A DNA stretch of 64,000 nucleotides from contig OZ231126.1 in NCBI GenBank assembly GCA_965153355.1, forward strand, positions 17,546,001 to 17,610,000, read 5' to 3'. Position numbers and translations under genes: made by a program. The notes beneath the pieces are model-generated. The model had not been told where the DNA came from and did not search any database. It saw only the letters and a program-made list of their open reading frames with translations. Numbering within the stretch: position 1 is the stretch's first letter; every line of letters starts with the position of its first letter. This document shows, in pieces, positions 1-9,289 of the stretch. Source of the DNA: Flaccisagitta enflata (taxonomy: Eukaryota; Chaetognatha; Sagittoidea; Aphragmophora).

Positions 1-200
1 TCTGCATAATCATAAAGATATTTTTTTTTCTTTCTGCACCACTGAAAACATGATTTTGACATTGAGGCGACCGATATACGCGATGTACGGTTTTATATGC
101 GGCATTCGGTTTTATATGCATCCATGTTGTGCAATCAATGGTGAATCTTTAAACAGGTGCTCAAGGAATGAGCAATTTAAGCCGTTTGGACCGATTGAAA

Positions 201-400
201 CAAGGCCGGATACACGGCAGGACAGTCGCGGACGGTTGGCAGGAGCAGTAATGCATAAACCGCCCACAATTCAGAAATGTGACGGACGGACCGACGGACC
301 GACGGACCGACGGACCGACGGACCGACGGACCGACGGACCGACGGACCGACGGACCGAACGACACGGCAAGGTGTAGAGTCGCGTGTCCGCGACTAAAAA
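201..400 (+). mobile_element. HT1 hairpin-tailed element, copy 1
   Basis: The element starts CAAGGCCGGATACACGG and contains about ten tandem GACGGACC octamers (279-358). It ends in a perfect 7-bp stem, AGTCGCG-TGTC-CGCGACT, followed by an A run. The reverse-complement arm at 23760-23795 has the uninterrupted flank, so the insertion is directly visible. No protein-coding capacity is evident; the frames through the octamers are translations of the repeat. Confidence 0.85.
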
Positions 401-1486
401 TACTTTCGCTGCGCGGGTGTTCCATTGCTACTGTAAGCAGGTTAATTCCATCTAAATCTAATACGTGGGTGCGCAGAGAGGTGCTCAGAATTTGATTCAA
501 TCTGGCCTGTCTTTCAGCAAACATATTTAATTTTTGCCGAAAAAGTGTATCAAGAAAGTAGGAATAGTTTTGTAGGAAAAGTAGACTGTAAGGTACTGGA
601 TGCACTAGTAATGGAACCAAAAAGGAAATATAAGAAGGGAGCTAACCATCTTTTGATTTTTGAAATAAGTTGATTTTACATCAAAGCAACAATTGAGCTA
701 CCTTATTTCCATTTTCCAATCACGCTTGTGCTTAGATTCTGAGCGCAGTGCGATGGTCTTATTATTTTTTTCCTCCTTCTACATTTTGAAGCTTAGTCTT
801 TTCACAAACAGACTTAAGTGGAAAAGCCACGAGTTTGGATGATTTAAATGTCTGATAAAAAGAATGAGATCCTTTTTAAAGCCACTTGAGTGTTTTTCAC
901 ATTGGATTCGGGGAGAAACTTTTTAATTACTTATCCTCAGGGGGAGAAATGACATTAATGGGCAAAATTATAGGACGCTCTTTTATATTGCGACCGTCGC
1001 GTTGGCTTTTTTCTTTCTGTGCTTGGCAAAATCCGAAGAGATTCATTTATTCCTTTTTTTTTAGTTTTTAAGTGAAGTAATCTTACTTCAAAGTAGTTCC
1101 TAATTTGCGATATTTTTGATATTGCTTTAAAAAGGAATTTTGGTCCAGGCTGTAAAAAAAATCATTTTTTAAAAGTTCATGAATGATTTATTGCCCACTA
1201 GCTATGCAAGTTTGTTAAAGCTTCAAGTATCTTTTGCAACTGTCGTTTTGTCCCTTGACTGTTAAAATCTTCAATACCATCATCTTTTTTCCCTTCAAAG
1301 ATTTAAAAAGGCTGAGGCCTGGTTTACGATCTCTCTAACTTGTTTACCCTCTTTAATCGCCCCCGAATTTGTATTCGTCTCTACCTTTTGTCTCTTTATA
1401 CAAGCTCTAAGAGAGCTCTAAGAAACAAACCTTCGATTGTTCATGTTATGCTTCTCTTTAATTATGCCTGCGCAGTTGGCGACAAT

Positions 1487-1582
<96 letters not shown>
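1487..1582. repeat. (CT)n microsatellite
   Basis: A near-pure CT dinucleotide tract of about 95 bp. Its counterpart on the other duplication arm is a shorter GA tract (about 22600-22660), so the tract has changed length since the arms separated. Confidence 0.95.
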
Positions 1583-1583
<1 letters not shown>

Positions 1584-1699
1584 TTTCTCCCGCCTACTAC
1601 TCTTGTCTTTTCCTTAAGAAATAGAGCATAACTTTATTTGGGTTCCCGCTGGTCAATCGGGGTTTGATTTGCATCATTGGCCGTTAAACTGTCAGACGG

Positions 1700-2295
1700 T
1701 AATATTTTTTTTTTTCTTGCCTTTTCACTATTACGAAAAAGTTATATAATTGCACGAATGAGAAACGATATACATCGGTTAACCTTTAAGTAAGTTTTTC
1801 AAGAAGAGCGGAGGGTACGCTGGAATAATGTTTGCCGTCATTGGATCAATAGTTGTATATTCTATTATATTTGGTTATGTTAAAATTGGAATAACATAAA
1901 GATTTTTTAATACATATTTAAACATCAAAATATAAAAAAAATGAAAAAAAAATCATCAAAAAAGATCTCTCATAGCAATATGATACACAAAGTATAAATA
2001 AAGATATCAATTTTTCTTTTTAGAGTCTCAAACAGAATGAGGTGACGATGATTCAAGCCAAATTTGAGATATGTATCTTATTTTCTTGATATTTTATTTA
2101 ATATCTTAAGTATTAAAACCTTGATTTGACCAACTTCCTGTGCTCGCTTAAAGCCGCTTAACGAGATTAAGCTAACCCTGATATATATCTACATGTATGC
2201 AAAAGCTCAATATGAACAGTTTTGTCAGCTAGCATTCAAAAATATTCTATCTTAAGCAAATTAAGTAAATGCAAAAAGACAGTTTATTAGAAAAT
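1700..2295. other. Non-coding AT-rich stretch
   Basis: AT-rich sequence with scattered A and T runs. I see no splice-flanked open frame, RNA gene or recognisable repeat here. Confidence 0.5.
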
Positions 2296-2298
2296 GAT

Positions 2299-2456
<158 letters not shown>

Positions 2457-2749
2457 AGAAAAAGAAAAAGATTGATATAAGTGATTTCTTGCTTTAGATT
2501 ATGAATTTAATAATTTTCTAGTCCCTTGCTTTTACTTATTCCTTAAATAACCAGATTATGAGTTTTGTCCTTAAAAAAAATATTCATTTGTTTCTATATT
2601 ACTCTGAAATGTTGCATTGTATTTTATGATTCTTTTTGCTCTGAGGTATTTGATACTTATTTTTAGTTAAAAAGTGATGATAGCAATAAGGTTCAGCAAT
2701 ACTCGTATAAATCTACAAGCATCTATCTGCCTTTGTGTTAGTGTCTATG

Positions 2750-2756
<7 letters not shown>

Positions 2757-2829
<73 letters not shown>
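2757..2829. repeat. (CT)n microsatellite
   Basis: CT dinucleotide tract of about 70 bp. It lies in the otherwise featureless stretch 2457-3231. Confidence 0.95.
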
Positions 2830-2833
<4 letters not shown>

Positions 2834-3231
2834 TGAAGTTTTGATGAACTATTCTATTTCTATCCACGGAGAAGATAAGGCGGCAAAATATTCACTGACG
2901 GGTGTTGTGTTCTGAAAGGTCAAAAGATGCTTCGATTTTGCTAAAAATATGCCAATTTCAGCTAGTCCGCAGTATTTTCGTCGAGGAATCCGAAAATCAT
3001 GGTCTCGAAAGGCTCCGAAAACCATTTCAATATCTTATGCCAATACTTACTTTAAGGTTATTTTTCCTTGTTTCCACTAGTCATATTAATTGTTCGTCGC
3101 TGTTCGAGTACAACATTATTGTCAAACAACAAGAATCACCAATCCGTGGCCATTTCATGTCCCCACCGTATTGGCAGAGATATTTGTTTTGCTGATTCTA
3201 CGAGCTAAGGAAATTTTATATTTTCTAACAG

Positions 3232-3400
3232 GGAGAGAGTTCTAGAACCGGTGAACCTCAAAATTCAAGTGTTAACCTTCAGCTTGAGTATAAAGAAGAA
3301 CCTAAATCAAGCACAAAACATCACTTCAGGGGTCCCACCTATCGACTATTGGTGGCAGCCATTTCTGTTCTCTGCGTTTTGATCTTGATGTATACAGTTG
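3232..3400 (+). CDS. Gene C, exon encoding a membrane anchor
   Basis: This is an internal exon with no start codon of its own. It is bounded by a strong acceptor (TATTTTCTAACAG) and a consensus donor (GTTG/GTAAGT). Only one frame is open. It encodes a hydrophilic stretch rich in Ser, Glu, Lys and Gln, then a roughly 20-residue hydrophobic segment starting YRLLVAAISVLCVLI and ending LMYTV. Such a segment preceded by basic and polar residues looks like the signal anchor of a type II membrane protein. The exon ends in phase 1, and the exon at 18361 enters with two bases, so joining them gives V-A-D-T-L-Q in frame. The 5' exons are not identified. Protein family unknown. Confidence 0.55.
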
Positions 3401-3461
3401 GTAAGTTTATCAAGTGCGATACAGCATATTCATATCTAGTCGTGACGAATCGTCATCGCAA

Positions 3462-3765
3462 GCACCGGTAGTAAAACTATTAAAACAACGTTTAATCGCA
3501 TCATGGAGATTCAGTGCAGAGTGAGCAAAAGCCAGGTCTTTGACCACTCTCTCTTTTTCTATTTCCTCTCTCTTCAATCCCCAATTTTCTCTCTTTCCCT
3601 TTAAATTCTCTCTCCCTCTCTCTTTATCTTTCTTTTTGACTCTGCTGATGCCCAAAGTGGTTTTTGAAAGTTAAGGCAAAAAAGGTGTGTTTTTTCGCTC
3701 ACTCTGCACTGTATCTCCACAATGCGATTAAATTTTGTTTTAATATCTGGTCGTGTCCTTCTCTA
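3462..3765. repeat. Small foldback element
   Basis: The arm at about 3472-3532 (TTTAATCGCATCATGGAGAT, then CAGTGCAGAGTGAGC) returns in reverse complement at about 3693-3760. It lies just inside the intron after the gene C anchor exon and would form a hairpin in RNA or single-stranded DNA. A pyrimidine-rich spacer separates the arms. Confidence 0.7.
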
Positions 3766-3834
3766 GGTCGGTTCAATCTTCCTTCAATTCGTAAATCATT
3801 ATTGCGTCATTCAGTAAATCAGGCATCTCAGTCA

Positions 3835-3965
3835 TTGGGCTATGAGACGAATTTCAAAAAAGTTCATGACAGGTGGAACAATATCCCTCTGTATACCCAA
3901 ACTAAGGAACATGGAAGAGGGCCTGTGAGCCCTCATTGACTAGTTACTACGCGCATCACTCTTAG
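3835..3965. repeat. Dispersed repeat fragment, second copy at 39886-40000
   Basis: The segment containing GGTGGAACAATATCCCTC and ending ACTAGTTACTACGCGCATCACTC recurs in reverse complement at 39886-40000. Neither copy shows clear terminal repeats or coding potential, so the class is unknown. Confidence 0.75.
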
Positions 3966-4084
3966 TTGTCCATCTTGCAAAACTAACTTAGCGAAATCCA
4001 TTCTGAGTCTAACCCAATCATGGTTCACTTAGCCAATGGACTAAAAAAGGGAAAAAAAAAATAAGCAAAGTCCTAAACCTTTCA

Positions 4085-4405
4085 AAGGCGCAAGAAGATC
4101 CAATCTGGTATTTCCCGTTACCTGCACAAGTTGAGCTAGCTGCATTATTTCTAGTCGCAAAAAAAAATCAAGTAAGGAGGCTAAAAAAAGGTCAATCTTG
4201 TGTAAAAAAAACCTGGGGAATCCAACCGTGACCTTTTTAGAGCCCTACGCGGGGGCGTTTAGAAACGGCCCCAAAAAAAACACCAAAAAATGGCTATTTT
4301 TGGGTATTTTTGGCCAAAATTTTGTACTTAAATGGAGGCCAAGTGTTTGAATTCATAGTTGGATATATTTCAAAATGTGAGAGACCAGTAAAACAAGAAT
4401 CATCA
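4085..4405. repeat. Solo end of the 15.6-18.1 kb foldback repeat
   Basis: It shares GTTACCTGCACAAGTTG, GTAAGGAGGCTAAAAAA, CCTGGGGAATCCAACCGTGA and CCTACGCGGGGGCGTTT with the reverse complement of 17817-18110. It is therefore an isolated terminal segment of that element, without the roughly 515-bp repeated units. Confidence 0.85.
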
Positions 4406-4857
4406 TATCAATGAAATCGCTGTAAGTTCGCCGGCCCTGGATCAAAACAAACCCGAACTGTAGAATCGCTTACCGTAACTAATTGGATTTTTCGTCTGCA
4501 TCTCATTCTATCCTCAGCATCTGATGCGTTTCATCTTTCTGTAACGACATCACCCCGCTTTATTCAGTATCAGAAAGAAATGTAGGTCACACAATACCGA
4601 TTGACACCTTACTATCGTACGTTTAAGCAACCAATTAAGATTTCTTCTCCAAATATGAAGGAAAAAGATTTCCGACAGCAATATGCAAATTAGCGCAAAC
4701 GACTACCTCAGCGAAAATTATTTTGTTTTAATTGACATCTTAAAGATAACAAAACCACGATGTTTGAAACTTTTTTTTTAGCTTTCTTCATGCGTCACAG
4801 CAAAATAAGAATAAGAAGTTGATTTCAACTCTTTTAACATGAACAAACAGAGAATGA
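4406..4857. other. Intergenic stretch without a gene
   Basis: AT-rich sequence between the solo foldback end and the 3' end of gene A. No open frame with splice signals and no repeat family recognised. Confidence 0.4.
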
Positions 4858-4863
4858 TTTATT
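4858..4863 (-). terminator. Candidate polyadenylation signal of gene A
   Basis: AATAAA on the minus strand (TTTATT on plus), about 60 bases beyond the stop codon of the last candidate exon. The spacing fits a short 3' UTR. Cleavage site not determined. Confidence 0.45.
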
Positions 4864-4922
4864 CTTTTACGTCGTCTTATGCGGTCTGACATTTAGAATT
4901 GTTTCTGTTGTTGTCGATTCCA

Positions 4923-5248
4923 TCACTCTAAGACGATGAGATCTACCAGGCTGTCATCAATTTCGTCGGAAATGTCCACTAATACGATCTGTTTGGACGA
5001 GGCGAGACCAACCACAGGTGGCGTTGCCGGCAACGAGAAAGATAAGGGAGAGGAGGCAGCTAGAGGAACAGAGGAGTTAGGAAGAGAGGAAAGAGGAGGA
5101 GGAGGCAATGGAAGATGAAGGGAAGGATCCGAAGATTGAGGAGGAGGAGGAGGAGGAGGAGGAGGAGGAGGAGGCAATGGGAGATGAAGGGAAGGATCCG
5201 AAGATTGAGGAGGAGGTGGAGCCGGTCCCTCGTAATCCGAAACACCAT
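4923..5248 (-). CDS. Gene A, candidate last exon (E6), proline-rich tail
   Basis: The exon follows a strong acceptor (TTTTTTTTTCCCAAACAG) and runs open to a TGA. It encodes DGVSDYEGPAPPPP, then two copies of a QSSDPSLHLPLPPPP unit separated by polyproline, then an acidic end (DEIDDSLVDLIVLE). The duplication and the GGA/TCC microsatellite at about 5141-5174 are the same event seen at protein and DNA level. Entry phase needs one base, which a weak donor at the end of E5 (AGAG/GTTAAA, base 5579) would supply in frame. If that donor is not used, E5 stops at 5574 and this exon belongs to another transcript. An AATAAA lies about 60 bases downstream. Confidence 0.5.
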
Positions 5249-5270
5249 CTGTTTGGGAAAAAAAAACATA

Positions 5271-5445
5271 CAGTGGAGCTTCACTAGAGCGCACCCGCTA
5301 ATAAGGCATGCCTGCCTATAAGGCATTCTACCCTCTGTCCCATGAGAGATTTTGTAGTTATTTCTATGTTGGCAATAAGGCAGCTTCAGTATAAGGCATA
5401 ATTTTTACTCTGTCCCTTGAAATGCGCTCTAGTGAAGTCCAACTG
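5271..5445. mobile_element. Tigger/pogo-like MITE with TA duplication
   Basis: The ends are inverted repeats: CAGTGGAGCTTCACTAGAGC on the left, and CAGTTGGACTTCACTAGAGC as the reverse complement of the right end. Each end is flanked by TA (5269-5270 and 5446-5447). CAGT-GGA-CTTC-CTAGAGCG termini with a TA duplication fit Tc1/mariner-superfamily pogo/Tigger elements. At 175 bp it has no transposase and is non-autonomous. It sits in the candidate last intron of gene A, 23 bases from the E6 acceptor. Confidence 0.8.
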
Positions 5446-5573
5446 TATGTCATTTTAGTTTAAAATCGCAAACGTTTCTTACATCACTATCCCTGTTTAA
5501 CAACCTGCACGGCGCAGGCTGCACCTGGTGGTCAGGTTGGGTGTATCTGATCATTTAATCAACTACAAAGATT

Positions 5574-6642
5574 TTAACCTCTTGAGGGATTCTGATAGAG
5601 TTCAATCGTAGTCAAGGCATCCATCAGCGCTTCATGGTTCTGTTTTCGTGTCTTCTTTCCCGTCTTTGAAAAAATCAAATCGCGTAACTCTTTGCTTGAA
5701 AGTTCAGCGTATGGCGAAGTTTGGGCTGCTGTCGCTGCTGCTCTTTCTTCTGCTTCTTTTTCTCGTCGCTGCCTCTCAGCTGCCTTTTGTCTTTTGCTGA
5801 TTTCCGGATTTGGCGTAGGCGCTTTTCGTTTTCGCGAGGATTTGGCCTCTTCCTCTCTAGCTATCGTCTCTTGCAGTTGGAGACGCAACTCTGCCTGAAG
5901 GGTCTGCTTCGGGAATTTGTGTGAGGTGCGTTGCAAGTGAGTCCGCTTGACACTATCGTTCGCCGCCTCTACAAGTTCGCCCGATAACTTGTTTACGTTG
6001 CCGAACAACTTCACACTCATGGGCAAATGCGTAACAATTATGTGGACGTATGGGGTGATCGAAAATTTCATCTCCTTGAATAATTTCCCCCATTCTTGAG
6101 CTTTTCTTGCTACCTCCTCCGCGTCAGATTGTGAGCAATTGCTAACCAATTCTAATAGGGCCGAGAATTCTTCAAACAGACCGGCAAACTTCATTTTTCT
6201 CTCCCCCGGTAAAATGCCGTCGGAGTTTCTAAGCGCAGGGCCAATTCCTTGAAAAAGCTTCCTCCACAACACACCTGTCAATGCGTTGTGAGACAGTTTT
6301 GCCCTTCCATGATTATCTGCCTCATAAGTGGTAAATGAAACCCCCAAGTCACGTACAAGCTGCTCCAAAGGCTTCGCCAATTTGTCGCCAGTGTACTCGA
6401 CGACTTCATTCATCATTTCGCTCATTAATTTGTCGCCAACCCGCATTCGAGCATGAAGGATGTCTGGGGGAACGCCGTAGATGAGTGGAGTTTCCGCGCC
6501 AAGAGGAATGGTTGGGATAGGTGGTCGCTTCACGCTGGCCTCTTTGTTTCCAGACAGTCGACCAGCTTCTCGACCGATATTTCCGCGCGTCCTTGCTTCC
6601 CCCACTTCATTGAACACTTTCCAGCCGTCATCTTGATCAATC

Positions 6643-6643
<1 letters not shown>
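5574..6643 (-). CDS. Gene A, exon E5, large C-terminal exon
   Basis: A 356-residue open frame that begins at a splice site: the acceptor is a (CT)n tract ending CAG, and the first bases (TG) complete an ATG codon with the last base of E4. It encodes a block with PPDILHARMRVGDKL, a helical middle region (YVHIIVTHLPMSVKLF), a basic nuclear-localisation-like tract (KSSRKRK, then ISKRQKAAERQRREKE) followed by an Ala/Glu coiled coil, and a C-terminal ELSSKELRDLIFSKTGKK stretch resembling a SAP-type helix pair. The order of blocks across E1-E5 resembles, from memory, a repeated, mobile-element-associated protein family of cnidarians and sponges; I cannot name it. Ends with TAA at 5574-5576 unless spliced to E6. 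Confidence 0.75.
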
Positions 6644-6727
<84 letters not shown>

Positions 6728-6755
6728 GAGTGAGAAAGAGAGTGAGAAAAAGAGA
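6644..6755. repeat. (GA)n microsatellite forming the E5 splice acceptor tract
   Basis: About 70 bp of pure GA, then GAAAGA-like units. Read on the minus strand it is an uninterrupted CT tract ending in the CAG acceptor of gene A exon E5, so it acts as the polypyrimidine tract. Confidence 0.9.
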
Positions 6756-6839
6756 ACGTGATCTTTCCGTATTATCAATGAGTCTGTGTTTTGTCTATCT
6801 GGTTGTCTTTCTTCTTTATCGCTTTCTTTCAAGCTTTCA

Positions 6840-7260
6840 TTTGGCAATTTCTTAAAAGTCCGTCCGCCCGTCTGTGTCTCATTCTAACTTTCTTTCTTCA
6901 ATTTATTCTTTCAATCTTTTATACTTTACCTTCTTGGGTACATTCAATCTTTCTTACATTCTGTCTTTCTCTCTTTCAAACTTTCTTTCAACCTTTCTAT
7001 TGATATTTCTTTGTTTGTCTGTTTCTTTCTTCCTTCCTTTCTTCCTTCCTTCCTTCCTTCCTTCCTTCCTTCCTTCCTTCCTTCCTTCCTTCCTTTTTCT
7101 TTCTTTCTTTCTCTCTTTCTTCCTTTCTTTCTTTCAATCTTTCTTTCTGTGTCTGTCTGTCTGTCCGTCTGTCAGTCTGTCTTTCTTTCCTTCTTTCTTC
7201 AATTCATTCTTTCAATCTTTTACTTTTTCTTTCCAATGCCAGTACTTTCTTTCTTCCGTT
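6840..7260. repeat. Pyrimidine-rich (TTCC)n/(TTTC)n tract
   Basis: Degenerate TTTC and a purer TTCC block (about 7025-7095), with short GTCT repeats near 7150-7180. Part of gene A intron 4. All Phe/Leu/Ser frames here are repeat translations. Confidence 0.9.
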
Positions 7261-7375
7261 TTTAGGTGCGACAAAGCACCTCTATAACTGGCTCTGTCCG
7301 TCGGTTGGTCTGTCTGTCTGTAACGCATTCGTTTGACGATCAACACGTCGCACCTTATTGGCCTACTTGGCCTTG
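7259..7375 (-). mobile_element. HT1 element, copy 2 (short)
   Basis: Read on the minus strand it starts CAAGGCCAAGTAGGCC, has GGTGCGACGTG near the 5' end and ends in the stem AGGTGC-TTTGTC-GCACCT followed by AAAAA. The stem is unrelated to the AGTCGCG stem of copy 1, yet fully complementary. Lies in gene A intron 4. Confidence 0.75.
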
Positions 7376-7392
7376 TTTCTTTCTTTCCTTTT

Positions 7393-7456
<64 letters not shown>

Positions 7457-7623
7457 TTTCTTTCTTTCTTTTTTCTTTCTTTCAATCTTTCTTCCAATAT
7501 TTTTTGAATCATTGTTTCTTTCTTTCTCGCTTTCTTCTAATCTTTCTTTGTCTTTCTGTCAGTCTGTCAGTCTTTCTTACTTTTTTTCTTCTTTCCTTTA
7601 TTTTTTTTCTCTCTGTCTGTCTG

Positions 7624-7696
<73 letters not shown>

Positions 7697-7740
7697 TTAG
7701 TCTGTCTGTCTTTCTGTCTGCCTGACTGTCTCAATCTGTC
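7376..7740. repeat. (TTTC)n and (CT)n microsatellites
   Basis: TTTC tetranucleotides (about 7378-7480), degenerate pyrimidine tract, then pure CT (about 7627-7692). Intronic to gene A. Confidence 0.9.
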
Positions 7741-7744
7741 TTAC

Positions 7745-7843
7745 TTGAGCCGAAAGCATCTTTGTGTGCCGTGCAAAAAAGACATGGATAGTTCGCTGTC
7801 GCATTTGAGAGTCCGTACACCATCAACAGAAATTTGAGATCTC
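7745..7843 (-). CDS. Gene A, exon E4 (GGDLKFLL...CLFC block)
   Basis: A 99-base exon with acceptor TTTGTTAACAG and donor TCAA/GTAAGA. Joined to E3 it reads VLGGDLKFLLMVYG and then YPCLFCTAHKD. The acidic GGDLKFL motif and the paired cysteines (CLFC) are the most family-like part of the gene and could be metal-binding or catalytic; that is inference. The exon leaves in a phase that makes the first E5 codon ATG. The intron bases next to the acceptor (7849-7885) are a fragment of an HT1 5' end (AAGCCGGATACACGG), so a repeat fragment abuts this splice site. Confidence 0.75.
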
Positions 7844-7848
7844 CTGTT

Positions 7849-7885
7849 AACAAAGCCGGATACACGGGCCAAGACAGTGTGGCGT
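7849..7885 (+). mobile_element. HT1 5'-end fragment next to the E4 acceptor
   Basis: CAAAGCCGGATACACGG followed by a short stretch without the rest of the element. It lies immediately upstream (minus strand) of gene A exon E4. Confidence 0.5.
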
Positions 7886-8005
7886 TAATAATTCTTAGAC
7901 ATATCCCTAGCTCTATCAGACCTATCCCAAGCTCTATTGGCCTAATCATAGATGAATGAGATAATAAATGAAATGACAAGTAACATGACGGATGAACGAG
8001 ATGAG

Positions 8006-8192
8006 TTTTTAAGTGCGTCCTCGCACTTCTATTAGAGGTCATGTCCGTTGGTCGGTCGGTCGGTTGGTGGGTCGGTAACGCAATCGTTTCACTCATTCAT
8101 TCATTCATTCATTTATTCATTCATTCATTCATCAAAAACGTTCATTCACAAATTCTTAATCAAGCGAGGCGCACTTATTGGCCTTAACTTGG
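8006..8192 (-). mobile_element. HT1 element, copy 3 (CATT-bearing subtype)
   Basis: On the minus strand it begins CCAAGTTAAGGCCAATAAG, then GTGCGCCTCGCTTGATTAAG, has a short CATT repeat and GACCGACC-like units, and ends in the perfect stem AAGTGCG-AGGA-CGCACTT plus AAAAA. The copy at 35149-35566 is the same subtype with a far longer AATG array. Lies in gene A intron 3. Confidence 0.8.
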
Positions 8193-8196
8193 TAAG

Positions 8197-8276
8197 TGTG
8201 TGTGTGTAAGTGTGAGTGTGTGTGTGTGTGTGTGCGTGTGTGTGTGTGTGCGTGTGTGTGTGCGTGTGTGTGTGAG
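8197..8276. repeat. (GT)n microsatellite
   Basis: GT dinucleotides broken by AAG and GC variants. Intronic to gene A. Confidence 0.9.
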
Positions 8277-8520
8277 TTTTTGTCAGTAGGGGGGATGTAC
8301 ATACCCCTGTCATCCCGTCCATGACCATACACTTTTTATCTTTTATAAGAACCTAGTTTATAAGAACATCAAGGCTTGAAATTGCCCCAAAATTAAGAAC
8401 ACTATAGTTATTTCATTAGTAGCTATCTCTTTTGAAGGCTTTGGCCAAAAAATGATGTTCTTATAAAAAATAAAAAGTGTAATACAGCCCGTATCCTACT
8501 CCTAACTGGAAAATTGTTAC

Positions 8521-8638
8521 CTCCGAGGACACAATTTATCCTTATCCTGGCACCCGTTTCTTCATCGACGTAGACGCGGTTCTGTGACGCAAACTCTTGA
8601 AATTCTTTCATCGTTTGCGTGAGGCTTGCAGCGAGGAT
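8521..8638 (-). CDS. Gene A, exon E3
   Basis: A 118-base exon between an acceptor (TTTTCTAACTGCTCAAG) and a consensus donor (GGAG/GTAACA). It enters in phase 0 and leaves in phase 1, matching E2 and E4. It encodes ILAASLTQTMKEFQEFA and then an RVYVDEETGARIRINCVLG strand-like segment leading into the GGDLKFLL motif of E4. No stop in the spliced frame. Confidence 0.7.
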
Positions 8639-8734
8639 CTTGAGCAGTTAGAAAAGGACGCCAAGACTGGCCTTAATCATCACATCACATATCATTTGTT
8701 TTTATTTCTTTTGGGATTATTTATATCATCTTAC

Positions 8735-8977
8735 ATCGTAGCTTTCATTAGCCATAACCACAGCGATTGTGCCGAGTTGTAAGGGCTTCGTGTCATTGCA
8801 AAGCGTAAGCGTTGTCACGGTGGCATTTTCGCGACGCGTTATCGACGTTCCATCGGAGGCGAGTTTGAATGTCGCTTCATCACCATCTTTAAGGCCTCCA
8901 ATACGCAGTTGGTGTTTTAGCATCGAGACAGCCTCCGGCCCAAGAGGCACGCGAGCGCCAGGAGTTGTCCCGGCCGT
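8735..8977 (-). CDS. Gene A, exon E2
   Basis: A 243-base exon (81 codons, phase 0 in and out) with a (CT)n tract plus CAG as acceptor and GAT/GTAAGA as donor. It begins TAGTTPGARVPLGPEAV and contains EATFKLASDGTSITRREN and a TVTTLTL strand, ending in VVMANESYD. The KLASDGTSI block followed by alternating hydrophobic strands looks like the start of an RNase H-like (DDE transposase type) core, but I cannot assign catalytic residues from this alone. Confidence 0.7.
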
Positions 8978-8978
8978 C

Positions 8979-9170
<192 letters not shown>

Positions 9171-9289
9171 CGGAGCGATAGAGACGGAGAGACACACAGA
9201 GAAATAATAACTGGAGAAAGAATGAAAATAAAAACAGGACAATTGGCAGAAAAATCTCAAAAGAGTATGGATCCGCAACTGGGGTCAAT

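Larger units (their letters stand above)
1..1700. repeat. Left arm of large inverted duplication
   Basis: This segment recurs in reverse complement at 22451-24322. Matching landmarks are the ATATACGCGATGTACGG region near 73, the GACGCTCTTTTATATTGCG stretch near 974, the CT microsatellite near 1490-1581, and CCCGCTGGTCAATCGGGG near 1646. The match begins at the first base of the window, so the true arm probably extends further left. Relative to the other arm this one carries an extra HT1 element (201-400) and lacks the MITE at 23828-24166. No credible gene is visible in it. Confidence 0.9.

Noticed and set aside
201-400. tRNA-derived SINE interpretation of HT1
   Set aside because: I find no A and B box promoter pattern or tRNA-like fold at the 5' end. 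The structural signal is the 3' hairpin.
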